A stretch of 64,000 nt of DNA from Myxocyprinus asiaticus (GCF_019703515.2 NC_059358.1:47068594-47132593), one strand, 5' to 3'. Shown: positions 21,064 to 31,510, counted from the stretch's first letter. Numbers and translations: made by a program. The notes: generated from the letters alone by a model not told the origin.

Positions 21064-22215
21064 TCAGGGGCGCTTCGAGGACCTCTGTGGGTTCTTCGGT
21101 GGCAGCTGTGATATGGGTGGCATTGGTTTCTTGTGGTGGGCTCCACACCAGGGCTGGGCCGAAGGGGCGGGCTGCGGCAGAGCCGGTGCAGACACCGCAG
21201 GGGGACACCCTTGGCAACGAGCAGATGGGATGTGGGATCTTGAGCCGCGCCGGGGCAGGATGTGCTGGATTGCCTCCGTCTGCTGCTTCACCGTCGAGAA
21301 CTGCTGGGTAAAGTCCTCGACGGTGTCACCAAATAGGCCCGCCTGGGAAATGGGGGCAGCAAGGAACCGTGTCTTGTCGGCCTCGCCCATCTCGACCAGG
21401 TTGAGCCAAAGGTGGCGCTCCTGGACCACTAGGGCGAGGTCGGTCGCCGAGCACAGTTCCTGCATCAAATCTGGGGAGGAACTACCCTCGTGCAGTTCTT
21501 TCAACTCCTTGGCTTGGTGGACCTGCAGGAGAGCCATGGCGTGCAGGGCAGAGGCGGCTTGTCCAGCAGCACTGTAGGCTTTAGCCATCAGGGACGATGT
21601 GAGCCTGCAGGGATTGGACGGGAGCTTAGGGCATCCACGCCAGGTGGCGGTGCTCTGCAGGCATAGGTGCACCGCGAGCGCCTTATCCACCGGGGGAATC
21701 AACGTATAGCCCTTGGCCGCCCCGCCATCGAGGGTAATGAGAGTGGGGGAACTGCGGAGTCGGGGCTGGGCAGTGAAAGGTGCCTCCCATGACTTTGTCA
21801 GCTCCTCATGCACTTCCGGGAAGAATGGCACTGGAGTGGGGTGCGGCTGCTTTGAGCGGCGCCGCGAGCCCAGAAACCAATCATCAAGCCGTGAGGGTTC
21901 AGGGGAGAACGGAGGGTTCCACTCTAACCCGACACTTGCGGCTGCCCGGGAAAGCATGTCCATCATTTCGGCATCGGCCTGTGACTGGGCAACTGTCCCC
22001 GAAGGGGGAAGCCCAGCTGAGGCTTCTGCGTCTGACTGGACAAGCCCGCTCTCCGTTGCTGCGCTCGAGAGCTCATCATCTTCGCGAGCTCCGAACAAGA
22101 AGCCAGACTCGCCATGAGGCAAACTCATCCAGAAGCCCGATTGGGGCAGACTAGCATGCTGGGGAATGGGAGGTCCGTGGGGCAGGGGTGGAGACGATCC
22201 AATTGGGGTCCCCAA
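21064..22215 (-). CDS. DIRS#2 Gag-like protein (383 aa open frame)
   Basis: This frame is open from 22215 to 21064. It has a Ser/Asp-rich N-terminal part (REDDELSSAATESGLVQSD), a middle with VPFFPEVHEELTKSW and DGGAAKGYTLIPPVDKALAV, a helical segment (SAAGQAASALHAMALLQVHQ, VVQERHLWLNLVEMGEADK, GLFGDTVEDFTQQF), and a Pro-rich C-terminus. This is the conserved core of fish DIRS Gag. The natural start is probably further upstream: the zinc-like N-terminal segment HCENMTMATLRSRLAF is readable at about 22300-22340 in another frame, so the true protein is N-terminally broken. Gag would package the RNA. It is the largest intact frame in either large DIRS copy. Confidence 0.65.
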   Translation of the reverse strand: MGTPIGSSPPLPHGPPIPQHASLPQSGFWMSLPHGESGFLFGAREDDELSSAATESGLVQSDAEASAGLPPSGTVAQSQADAEMMDMLSRAAASVGLEWNPPFSPEPSRLDDWFLGSRRRSKQPHPTPVPFFPEVHEELTKSWEAPFTAQPRLRSSPTLITLDGGAAKGYTLIPPVDKALAVHLCLQSTATWRGCPKLPSNPCRLTSSLMAKAYSAAGQAASALHAMALLQVHQAKELKELHEGSSSPDLMQELCSATDLALVVQERHLWLNLVEMGEADKTRFLAAPISQAGLFGDTVEDFTQQFSTVKQQTEAIQHILPRRGSRSHIPSARCQGCPPAVSAPALPQPAPSAQPWCGAHHKKPMPPISQLPPKNPQRSSKRP

Positions 22216-22743
22216 ATTGCCCCCAGTGCTAGCCGTGCTGGCCTCATACCCATAGGTAGAAGGACCAAGGCGGGGAGCCGCTGGGTTGGCTTAATTACGA
22301 AAGCAAGCCGCGACCGCAACGTTGCCATGGTCATGTTCTCGCAGTGAGAACATGAACCATTCACAAACGCTGCTTCCGTGTGGGTCGCGCCCAGACATGA
22401 AAGACAGCGATCATGACCATCTGAAGTTGAGAGAGGAAAAATAATCTTTCAGAAAATATACTCTCTAGTTTTTCTGCCGAAGCGCCTAGGGGCGTTCTCT
22501 GCAGTGCACCAGTGCAGAGGAGGGAGAAGCCGCTGAAATGCGCCATCAGATCCAGCAGAGGTGAATGAACAGTAATATTCAGCTCAATGAGCATGACCGT
22601 TCGGCTCCGAAGAGAAAATCTGAATGAGTGGTTGCATACCAGCTCCTTTTATACCCGTATGTCCGTATTGGCCCGTATTGGCCTTTTATCAAAGACCAGA
22701 GGTGTCTTGGGCTCACAACGTCGAGTGAGTGACAAATAGGGAA

Positions 22744-24400
22744 GGACTGTAGTAAGGACTGTAAAGAGATGGACCAATGAAGCAGAGCTGGAAATACAAG
22801 CCTGCTTTGACTGCACTGATTGAAGTGTTTTTGAGGCTGCTGACACCAATCTGGATGAGCTCACAGATACTGTTACATCATATATCAGTTTCTGTGAGGA
22901 TATGTGCATTCCTACTAGGACTTATTTAATATTTAACAATGGCAAACCATGGTTTACAGCAGAAAACAGGCAGCTTCGTCAGGCCAAAGAGGATGCATAC
23001 AGGGGTGGGGATAAAGTCTTGTACAACCAGGCCAGGAACACACTGAATAGGGAAATCAGAGTGGCTAAAAGAAGATACTCTGAGAAGCTGAAAAACAAGT
23101 TTTCAGCTAACAACCCTGCATCAGTGTGGAGTGGCATGAAACAACTCACAAATTACAGGACTCCTACCCCCAAACCTGTGGTGGACCAACAACTGGCTGA
23201 CAACCTGAATATGTTCTACTGCAGATTTAAAAGGCCCAATCTCACACCCCACACCCACTCTGACCTTCAACTCACACAAACACCAACACCTCCTGCAACC
23301 CCCCTCCTCCCCCCTCCTGCTACTCAACCTGCACTTAAGACCTGTGAAGATGATGTGAGCCGGGTCTTTCGGAAACAATAGACGAGGAAAGCTTCAGGCC
23401 CAGATGGCGTCTCACCAGCGTGCCTTCGATCCTGTGCTAACCATCTGTCCCCCATCTTCACACAGATCTTCAATAGATCACTGGAGCAGTGTGAAGTCCC
23501 ATGCCGCTTCAAACACAGGACTTAATGACTACAGACCTGTCGCCATGACGTCTGTAGTCATGAAATCATTTGAGAGACTGGTGTTGACCCACCTGAAGAA
23601 CATCACTGGACCCTTTCTAGATCCCCTTCAATTTGCTTATCGAGCAAACAGGTCTGTGGATGATGCAGTCAACATGGGATTGCATCATATCCTGCAACAT
23701 CTGGACAGACCAGGGACATATGCAAGGATCCTTTTTGTGGACTTCTGTTCAGCTTTCAACACCATCATCTCAGCTGTACTCCAGAATAAATTACACCAAC
23801 TCTCTGTTCCCATGTCTATCTGTCAGTGGATTATCAGCTTTCTGACAGACAGGCAGCAGCTTGTGGGACAGGGGAAACTCACTTCCAGCACCTGTACAAT
23901 CAGCACTGGTGCACCCCAGGGATGTGCACTCTCCCCACTACTCTTCTCCCTCTACACCAATGACTGCATCGCCAAGGACCCCTCTGTCAAGCTCCTGAAG
24001 TTTGCAGATGACACCACTGTCATCAGCCTCATCCGAGATGATGATGAGTCTGCGTACAGAAGGGAGGTTAAACAGCTGGCTGTCTGATGCAGTCAAACAA
24101 CCTTGAGCTGAACACGCTCAAAAGGGTGGAGATGATTGTGGACTTTAGGAGGAACACCCCAACACTGTCCCCCTCACCATTCTAAACAGCACTGTGGCAG
24201 CAGTGGAGTCATTCAGGTTCCTGGGCACTACCATTTCACAGAACATGAAGTGGGAGACCCACATTGACTCCATTGCGAAAAAGGCCCAGCAGAGGTTGTA
24301 CTTCATTTGCCAGTTGAGGAAGTTCTATCTGCCACAGGCACTGCTGATACAGTTCTACTCAGCAGTCATTGAGTCTGTCCTCTGCAAAACAGGCACTTAA
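22744..24400 (+). pseudogene. LINE A, reverse transcriptase part (3' of DIRS#2)
   Basis: This resumes the LINE interrupted at 18388. It reads [13 protein letters not shown] (preceding an RT), CIPTRTYLIFNNGKPWFTAE, then the RT domain with GPDGV, DYRPVAMTSVVMKSFERL, ILFVDFCSAFNTI (motif A), GAPQGCALSPLLFSLYTND (motif B) and KFADDTTVISL (motif C, catalytic ADD). A TAG at 23379-23381, a deletion near 23515 and a frame change near 24085 break it. It ends at 24400 against an L1-like fragment, losing the 3' tail. It is nearly identical to LINE B. Confidence 0.8.
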
Positions 24401-24735
24401 GGCAGTTCTTAGGGGTCAGATCATACAGTATGCCTCATTCACCAAAAAATCCTAAGCACAAGAACTTGTGGAGTTGGAAGGAAATATTAAAAGTGCCGAG
24501 GCAGAGCTGAAGCGCCGTATGTCATATGATGGCCTCAGAGAATTGACCCAATTGAAATATAGATATAATACTATTTTGTAACGGAAAGTGGAGTTTTGGT
24601 TGTTCAGGGCAAGAGTCATACTTTGAGTCGGGTGACAAAGCAGGGAAGCTTTTGGCTAGATATATAAAGCTTCCCTTTGCTCCTCGCCGGGCGCAACACA
24701 ATATCTTTATCAGATAATCTCAGAAATATGGCCAG
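24396..24735 (+). pseudogene. L1-like ORF2 fragment
   Basis: Plus-strand translation gives ALKAVLRGQIIQYASFTKK, ELTQLKYRYNTIL and a broken QSYFESGDKAGKLLARYIK, the inter-domain region between endonuclease and RT of L1-type ORF2. A stop/frame change near 24582 interrupts it. Confidence 0.65.
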
Positions 24736-24739
24736 AAAC

Positions 24740-25277
24740 ATTAGGGGCCTATCTCCCTCAGCAAATCTGTGAGCTCACTTGATTTCCAGCTTGTGGCCTG
24801 TTATGTCGAGCAGACTCGGGAAAGCTCGTCTAGGAATTTCACCATATTTCTACCCTCCTCATGCTTAGGAATTCCAACAATTCTAACATTATTCCTGTGG
24901 CTTCTATTCTCAAGATCTTCAAGCTTTTCAAGGAGATGTTCCAAATCAACTTTGGTCACAGGCAGATTAGCGGTTAATTCCCTCTCCGAAGATTCCAGAA
25001 AAGCGATTCATCTCTCAACATCAGTCACTCTTGTAACTAACTCAGAGAATTTTATTTCCATCGCCGTAATCGATCGATGTATTACAGCGAGATCCTCCAA
25101 GTCAGCAAGAACCTTCATCAACATCACCGACATGTTGGACAACTGACGCTGGATCTCCTCTCCCGCCACGCCATCCAAATCGAGTCCCTGGTCTGTAGGC
25201 CTGTCGGGGCTTTCATCCTGAACATGTAAGTGTCTTTTAATGTCTCCAGAGCCCGAGGATTTTGACTTCTTTGCCAT
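24740..25277 (-). pseudogene. L1-like ORF1 fragment
   Basis: The frame starts MAKKSKSSGSGDIKRHLHVQ at 25277. It contains a predicted coiled coil (NMSVMLMKVLADLEDL through ELVTRVTDVER) and then, past an in-frame TGA at 25005-25007, the start of the RNA-binding part with ENRSHRNNVRIVGIPKHEEG. A further frame break occurs near 24830. L1 ORF1 proteins are trimeric RNA chaperones. The orientation is opposite to the adjacent ORF2 fragment. Confidence 0.7.
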
Positions 25278-25435
25278 GTTTTGCATCAAAGAACAAATGT
25301 GTAGCTGGGTGTATCAAATTTCACCAGATTATAACATGAAAATAATAAAAAATTTAGCAAAGTGCGTAGAGCTCGTCGCTCACACGTCTGCTTCTTGCAT
25401 TGCGTCACGTGACCCCCCCAACAAAGCCAATTGCA
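25278..25435 (-). other. Likely L1-like 5' untranslated region
   Basis: Directly upstream of the ORF1 start, GC-richer toward 25420 (GCGTCACGTGACC). It probably includes the element's 5' UTR; no internal promoter motif can be assigned. Confidence 0.35.
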
Positions 25436-26765
25436 CCAAAATACCACCAACACATTGCTACTCTCCCTTCCGGGATGGCTACAAATCCCTCCCCCGCCCA
25501 CCATTTGGCAAATCGGACCACTCTTCCATTCTGCTTCTGCCTGCTTACAGGCAGAAACTGAAACAGGAAACACCCACCCTCAGAACTATCCAGTGTTGGT
25601 CAGACCAATCAGATTCTATGCTACAAGACTGTTTTGATCACGCGGACAGGGAGATGTTCCGGTCCGCCTCTGATGACACTAATAGCGTAACGTGTTTCAT
25701 CAGAAAGTGTGTAGAGGATGTTGTTCCGTCCAATACAATACGGATCTACCCGAACCAGAAACCTTGGATTATTAGCGATGTTCACGTGGCACTTAATGCA
25801 CGGACCTCAGGAGAAGAGAAAGAGAACACAGCCCCATCACCATCAATGGAGCACCAGTGGCGAGAGTCAGCAGCTTCAAGTTCCTGGGTGTCCACATCAC
25901 TGAGGAACTCACATGGTCCATCCACACTGAGGCCGTTGTGAAGAAGGCTCATCAGCACCTCTTCTTCCTGAGATGGCTGAGGAAGTTTGGAATTTACTGC
26001 CACATCCTCACATGGTTCTACACCAGCACTGTAGAGAGCATCCTGACTGGCTGCATCTCTGCCTGGTACGGCAATATCACAACCCATAACCGCAAAGCCC
26101 TGCAAAGGGTGGTGCGAACTGCCAGACACATCATCGGAGATGAGCTTCCCTCCCTCCATGACATATACACCAGGCGGTGTGTGAAAAAAGCTTGCAGGAT
26201 CATCAGAGTCTCCAGCCACCCGAGCCATGGGCTGCTCTCACTGCTACCATCAGGCAAGTGGTATCACAGCATCAGGACCCGCACCAGCCGACTTCATGAC
26301 ATCTTCTTCCCCCAAGCAATCAGACTTTTGAACTCTTGATCTCTCACGATCAATATACATCAGCACAGCACTTTAGTCACACTGGACTGTCATAAATTAT
26401 ATTCTCTTAACAACACACTGGCAACTGACTATCAACTGACAGCCTGAATGTCAATACAGTACAATACAAACTACTGTACATTTTATATATACTATATATA
26501 ATATTTATTTTATTGTATAATGTGTATTCTATATTGTGTGTGTTGTATAATGTACATTGTATGTTATTATTTGTATATTGTGTTGTTTGTAATTGTGTAT
26601 ATTAGATTTTAAATTGTGTTGTGTAAATTTGATGTTTACTGTAGATTGGTATATGTCTCATCACTGTAACGACTTCTATGTTGCACGGAACTGCACCCAA
26701 GAATTTCACACACTATTGCATTTGTGTATATGGTTGTGTGACAATAAAAGTGATTTGATTTAATG
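25436..26765 (+). pseudogene. Internally deleted LINE (LINE C)
   Basis: The first part has the endonuclease end (FGKSDHSSILLLPAYRQKL) and the following linker (LQDCFDHADREMFRSASDD, YPNQKPWI). Near 25855 it jumps directly to the RT C-terminal region (VSSFKFLGVHITEELTWSIH, LRWLRKFGI, GCISAWYGN, SGKWYHSIRTRTSRLHDIFF), so RT motifs A to C are missing. The open frame at 25857-26339 encodes this last part intact. A long AT-rich 3' UTR ends in ATAAAAGTGATTTGATTT, a typical simple-repeat LINE tail. It is a jockey-superfamily element of a different family from LINE A/B. Confidence 0.7.
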
Positions 26766-26921
26766 CATAAATCTTGTTCCTTATAGTTCTACCTTGGCCT
26801 GACTGAGACTCCATTGATCTGTTGGTTTCAAAAATAAATCTCATCAAGAGAAGAGACCAGAGAATTCTGTATTTGTTTTCAATGAGTTTTCATTTTTGGG
26901 TACTGTTCTTTTTTTTTGTAG

Positions 26922-27215
26922 GATCTTCACAACATAGAGAGAGCACAGAGCATGCAACAAAAGTCATTCCAAAATCGCAAGCGCAAGTATGTCCAAGTAT
27001 GTTCAGTTCAGGCCGGTGATGATGTTCTGCTCTCACGGGACCCCAAGAAACGATGGACAGGAGACACATTTACAAGTCAGCACCAAGGACCTTATACTGT
27101 GGCCAGCATCTCTTCCAAAGTGGTAGCCACTATTGTGAAAGGTTCAATTTGCCAGAGGGTCAGTGTGTCAAGACTGAAGACATACTACAGATTGAAAAGT
27201 AAGAGTGTTCAATAA
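26922..27215 (+). CDS. Integrase C-terminal (GPY/F-type) exon
   Basis: The exon starts after a strong acceptor (T-rich tract then GTAG at 26921). It encodes about 97 residues: a basic helix (MQQKSFQNRKRKY), then VQAGDDVLLSRDPKKRW, HQGPYTVASIS and RVSVSRLKTYY, ending at TAA 27213-27215. The pattern VGDxVLL...GPYxV..IS...xVxxxRLKxY is the small barrel-like C-terminal module of retroviral-type integrases in Ty3/gypsy elements, Ginger DNA transposons and integrase-derived host genes. The integrase core with its D-D-E residues is not seen upstream, so this is a C-terminal remnant or the last exon of a gene whose earlier exons were lost. A donor-like AAAA|GTAAGAG lies at 27198|27199, so splicing into the downstream protease exons is possible, though the phases do not fit cleanly. 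Confidence 0.6.
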   Translation, partial: DLHNIERAQSMQQKSFQNRKRKYVQVCSVQAGDDVLLSRDPKKRWTGDTFTSQHQGPYTVASISSKVVATIVKGSICQRVSVSRLKTYYRLKSKSVQ

Positions 27216-28412
27216 ACTCTGTATAAAACAGTTTACAATTAAATGCTAGATTCAGAAAAAAATTATATTTGTTTGTAATTCCTGTTGTTACTAATTGTCA
27301 CATATTTGTGTATCATCAGATGGACCAACTGAGAGGATGTTTCTCCAGGACCACTGTTACTCAACATTGAAATGGCAGATAGAGCATCCATATGCTTGTT
27401 CATGTGCAAAGTGGGAGAAGGCCCTATTCAAGATGAACTGGTAAGCATTCTGTCTATTTAGTGACACTTTGCATATTTAAATGATAACCATTACTTAATC
27501 ATGTCAAACGTTCTTTATTTTTAGTTAAAGTATGTGTTGGACAAAAATCGGCCATCAAGAACTGATCGTATAGCAAGGCAAATTTTGCCTTACATGAGAA
27601 GAATTCTGGAGCCTGGGTTTAAGCCGGTGCATGGAATCCAATGTGCGTATGTTTAGTGTCTTAGTTTACTGCATAAAAAACTAATTCCCAGGTAATGCAT
27701 AATTTTTCACATGGCAGCTTTCACAGGGATGTAATCGTTCTGCAATTAATTTCAGATCGGAAATGCTTGCCTCAAGATTGTGGAAGAAGCTGCGCGAAGA
27801 CATGTACTTTATACTATTATATCTTCTTTTAAAAGTATTTATTTTGATGCATGCATGTTTAATAACTTACATTCTTTCCATAAGGGAAAAAATGTTCACA
27901 ATGTGGACCCAGTGCATTGTTTGCCTGTAAGTTTTTTTTTTCTTTTTCTTTTTCTTTTTTTTTTTTTGCTATCATATACTCATCAACCGAGAAAGAACTC
28001 TATTGGGAACAGGCACAGAAGTATATGTTTTTTGTGCATGCATATTATTTTGTCCCAATACTATTAGGAAAATGTGAGGTCCAAGGATGTCATACTATTT
28101 CCAGCTTGGAGCAGGCAGTTGTAGTGAAGATGATCACTATCTGCTCTGTGTTGAGTTTCTTTTTATAATCTTTCTAGCTGTAATATTTTCAAATTCAACA
28201 GGTAGGGTTAGTGAGTTCTATTTTCGTGGATATTAACAAAATACCCATTGCATGTTATGTTGGTAGCTAAGAGGGAGATACTTTTTCTTTATTCTTTTCG
28301 CCCTGATGGTTTTGGAGATGAGACTTACAGAACCATATTTAGTTTTAGACTAAAGATAATTCATTTACTGGCCTTGTTCCAGGCATGTTATTTGGTTACA
28401 ATTTCCAAAAGG

Positions 28413-28500
28413 AGCCTTGTTCTCGTTCTCAGGCTTCAAGTTCATATAAGAGCCTCGTTCTCAGGCTTCAAGTTCGTATAAGAGCCTCATTCTCAGGCTA
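28413..28500 (+). repeat. 32-bp tandem repeat, about 2.5 copies
   Basis: AGGCTTCAAGTTC-TATAAGAGCC blocks repeat with a unit of about 32 bp between two inferred protease exons. Confidence 0.6.
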
Positions 28501-29390
28501 CAGAACTGATCATTTAATTACACATTATGTATTTTGTGTTTTCTTTGGAATGCCAGACACATTGCAACCTTCATTGACCCTGGATCCTGGACTGAAAAAA
28601 CAGGAAGAGACCTTGGGGTATGTTTTAAATTATGGAATTGTGTAAAGCTAATTTAAGTATGTATGTATACATGTTTAAACAAGCTAGCAGTTGTTTTTAA
28701 AACTAACTGTGGATGCACTTTTCCTATTCCAGTTTTTTCCTCAACAGTGTACAGGGAATTCCTGTGGTGTCTACATGCTGATGGTAAGAATGTTTAATTT
28801 GTCAAAGCTGTTAGATAATAAAATCAAAGTCTTACAGTGTTATTTGTATTTCACAGTATGCTCTCAGCACCTGTACGTCATGTCCATTAACATTCACAGA
28901 GGTAAGCTGGATTTTCACACAAGTATGCCATCAAACTACTGGTATATGTCAATTTTTTATTTTTATTTTTGTGTGTGTGTTTTTAGGAGGAGGTGCCATT
29001 GATTCGCCAGTGGTGGTGCATTCAGCTGATGGAGAGGTTTTGCCTAGAAGGGTATGACAGACTCTACAGATAAAATTTCAGTATCTTGGCTGTATTAAGA
29101 CACTGTTGGCAAAGTGATACTAGAAAGGTGTTATACAAATAGAGTGCATATACATTTACATATTTTCCAAAGGATGGACAGAGATTTTCATACTGGACAG
29201 AAGAAGCATCCCAACTCCTTCAGGGAACCCTTGAGCCTGTCTTTAGGCTGTCAAAATCCACTACCACAAAACTGTCGCCCAACAGAAGAGCTGTGGTTGA
29301 AGAGGACACTGATAAGGTAAATTATTTTAGTGGTCATATATCAAGCAGTTGCATGCATGCTGGATAAATAGTTTAATTAGTTTATGTGCC

Positions 29391-29391
<1 letters not shown>

Positions 29392-29426
<35 letters not shown>
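29392..29426. repeat. (TA)n microsatellite
   Basis: TA repeats just before the last inferred protease exon. Confidence 0.85.
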
Positions 29427-29427
<1 letters not shown>

Positions 29428-29704
29428 CTTTACTTCACCAGGTGCAAAAGCCAACCATTGTGAGAGACCATCATACAGCGTGGTACTGGGTACACATCAC
29501 AGAGACTTATTCCATAGGGATGTGAGAGAGCCTGCTTTTCTGCAGATGAACAGTGATGAACAACAAAATGCCCTCAGGAAGGTCCTGGGGGGTGAATTCT
29601 CTAATGCAAAGGATGACTTTTTGTTTATATTTGTGTCAAGAGGACATTTGTCATACTGTGTTGATGAACAAGGCATGAAGGTCAATGCCATGTTCCTCAA
29701 TTTG

Positions 29705-29815
29705 AGTGAGTGAGGGAGTGAGGGAGTGAGGGAGTGAATGAGGGAGGGAGGGAGGGAATGAATGAAGGATGGAAGGAATGAATTAATTTATGAATAAATA
29801 AATTGAATGAATAAA
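29705..29815. repeat. GAGTGAGG / GAATGAAT low-complexity tract
   Basis: Short purine-rich tandem motifs (GAGTGAGG, GGAGGGAGGGA, GAATGAATGAA) directly after the last protease exon. Confidence 0.7.
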
Positions 29816-30117
29816 TAACTTTATCCTGTGTTTTTCTGAAATGCAGACATTTGTTAAAGTATGCTGAAATAATTAGAACAGTTAAGTAGAACATATCTTT
29901 AGAAAATTAAATATTAAATGTAAAGAAACACACACACTTATATATACATCTGTATTTCCCAAATGGGGTCTAAGAAATGTAAACTATTTACTTTAATTTT
30001 ATTTAATTTTATCAATTTAATTTGTGCCACATATTAACCTTGAAATATTTGACCAAAAAGTGTATTTATATCAAGAGAATCACTAGTAAAGAACTATTTC
30101 CGGTACTGATCGAGTAG

Positions 30118-30296
30118 TGACACCCATTTGTATTTAAGCCCTTGTTTCCCCGGGTTTCTATGTCAGTCTTCACATGTGTTGTCATGTTCTATGCCTGGTT
30201 TCCCATGTTTTGTTTTTTATATTCTGAATTTCTTTGTTTATCTTCTTGTTAATAAAGCTGCGTTTAGATCCTCATTCCTCGCCTGCCTCGTCACAT
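30118..30296 (+). repeat. Possible solo LTR or LTR-like 3' end
   Basis: A GTATTTAAGCC promoter-like motif (about 30130) is followed about 110 bp later by AATAAAGCTGCG and a CTCGCCTGCCTCGTCACA end. This resembles the U3-R-U5 layout of fish LTRs. No partner LTR or target duplication was found. Confidence 0.3.
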
Positions 30297-30588
30297 GATG
30301 TTTCACTCATGTGGCATCCGCAGCCGAAAGTCATTCACACATCTGCCCAAAGAGATCGTGATGTTGATTACCACAGAAAATACTTTCTCTCATACTTTTT
30401 TCTAAAGATCTTCAAAAAATCACATTCAGTAAGGCACAATAAATTAAAGTATATTGGTCCAATACACATTATATTAAGTACAATAAGTTTCGAAAGTATA
30501 GCCAAAATTATAAACAAATAATATATGTGAACATGACTCTAGTGTGATAAAATCTCTTACGAACCTTGCTGTTTAAAGTTATCCATTA

Positions 30589-30790
30589 TTAGGGCTGGGC
30601 GATATGTATGTAAAAAATATTTTTCGATAATTGCCTTAAAAAATATTGTGATATACGATTATATCATCAACCTCCCTGCCGAGGGTCAGTGAATATTTTT
30701 GGTTTAAAAATAAATACATTTTTTGAAACACGAAACTAAATTCAAATTGCACTTTAAACTAAATGAAAAAAGCAATTAAAATTAAAAAAA
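30589..30790 (+). repeat. Fish MITE-like repeat (GGGCTGGGCGATATG type)
   Basis: Starts TTAGGGCTGGGCGATATG with downstream CGATA and TGATATACGATTATATC. This opening is familiar from many fish non-autonomous DNA transposons. The far end is not defined. Confidence 0.4.
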
Positions 30791-31244
30791 AAATTAAAAT
30801 AGGTGGTAATTAGTTTATTTAAATAATCATTTCTGAAAACACAATTTAGAAAAAGTAAATTTAAGAGAACAAGAGAAAAGATGAATTATCCTGACTTTGT
30901 ACAGTAGCAGAAACTTGCATGCGCTGTTTACGTACTCCGTCTGATGGAAAACAGTAAAATGTTTATCAGTGACAGCAAGCATGATAACTGGCACGTTGAA
31001 GAGACAGAATTCCTTTTGCATGTGTTTTTGTATGTTTCAGAAAATGAAAGACAAACAGAGCAGATTTGCTTGCCGACATTCCACAGATCAGCAGTTCCAC
31101 TGATAAACAGTTATTACTGCAGGTTGCATGCCTGTCGCCGGCTGAATTCATCCAGTCATTGTTGTCGACTTCATATATTTGAAAATAAGTCAACCTGGGG
31201 TTTACAAATGTAACTGTGAAACCTCAAAACCTGAATACCCATAA

Positions 31245-31510
31245 TTATTATATTGCTCTCTGGAATACTCTATTCTGATTGGGCAATGGTGGCATCCAGA
31301 GGTCTGATATTGATCTGCAGGTGCGGACTGGCCATCGGGAGAACCGGGACTTTTCCCAGTGGGCCAGCCACGAAACATGGCCGAATGGGCCGCGATAAGC
31401 TGAAATGGGCCGCCACATTATGCAGAATGGGCCACAAAACGCCGCCGCGATATGCCGAAGGGGGCAGCGATATGCAGAAAACCCCCCCGCTCAACAACTT
31501 TCAGGCCAGA
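31245..31510. repeat. Dispersed repeat, GGACTGGCCATCGGGAGAAC type
   Basis: Contains TCTCTGGAATACTCTATTC near its left end and the widespread GCGGACTGGCCATCGGGAG motif, followed by short GGGCCGC- and GATATGC-type repeats. A related CTCTGGAATACTTTATTGTG segment occurs at about 32481. Confidence 0.4.

Larger units (their letters stand above)
18389..22743 (-). mobile_element. DIRS-type retrotransposon with internal RT/RNase H deletion (DIRS#2)
   Basis: It lies in the opposite orientation to DIRS#1 but has the same plan: right terminus 18389-18660, internal complementary region with its junction at 18716|18717, recombinase, linker, Gag, and left terminus ending at 22743. Relative to DIRS#1 about 1.7 kb is absent (equivalent to about 10925-12650), removing RT and most of RNase H. 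Gag and recombinase frames are better preserved than in DIRS#1, suggesting a non-autonomous copy that could have moved using RT from elsewhere. The left terminus has lost about 35 bp near 22712. It sits inside LINE A. Confidence 0.85.
27320..29713 (+). pseudogene. Multi-exon Ulp1/SENP (C48) cysteine-protease-like gene, possibly transposon-borne
   Basis: I infer exons at about 27320-27440 (FMCKVGEGPIQDEL), 27525-27646 (LKYVLDKNRPSRTDRIARQ), 27758-27803, 27885-27926 (GKNVHNVDPVHCLP), about 28240-28333 (LHVMLVAKREILFLYSF, with the presumed catalytic His at 28251), 28557-28617 (IATFIDPGSWTEKTGRDLG), 28733-28783 (PQQCTGNSCGVYMLM, with the oxyanion Gln and catalytic Cys codon 28763-28765), 28857-28901 (YALSTCTSCPLTFTE), 28987-29051 (IRQWWCIQLMERFCLEG), 29173-29316 (GQRFSYWTEEASQLLQG) and 29442-29713 (a distinct C-terminal domain ending FLFIFVSRGHLSYCV...NLSE). 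Most have good GT..AG borders. C48 proteases cleave ubiquitin-like modifiers. Phase mismatches near 29173 and 29442 and a stop in the first exon suggest decay or mis-assigned borders. Function in this context is unknown. Confidence 0.55.

Noticed and set aside
24396..25277. Twin-primed (5'-inverted) single L1 insertion
   Set aside because: The order of the plus ORF2 and minus ORF1 fragments is opposite to what twin priming produces.
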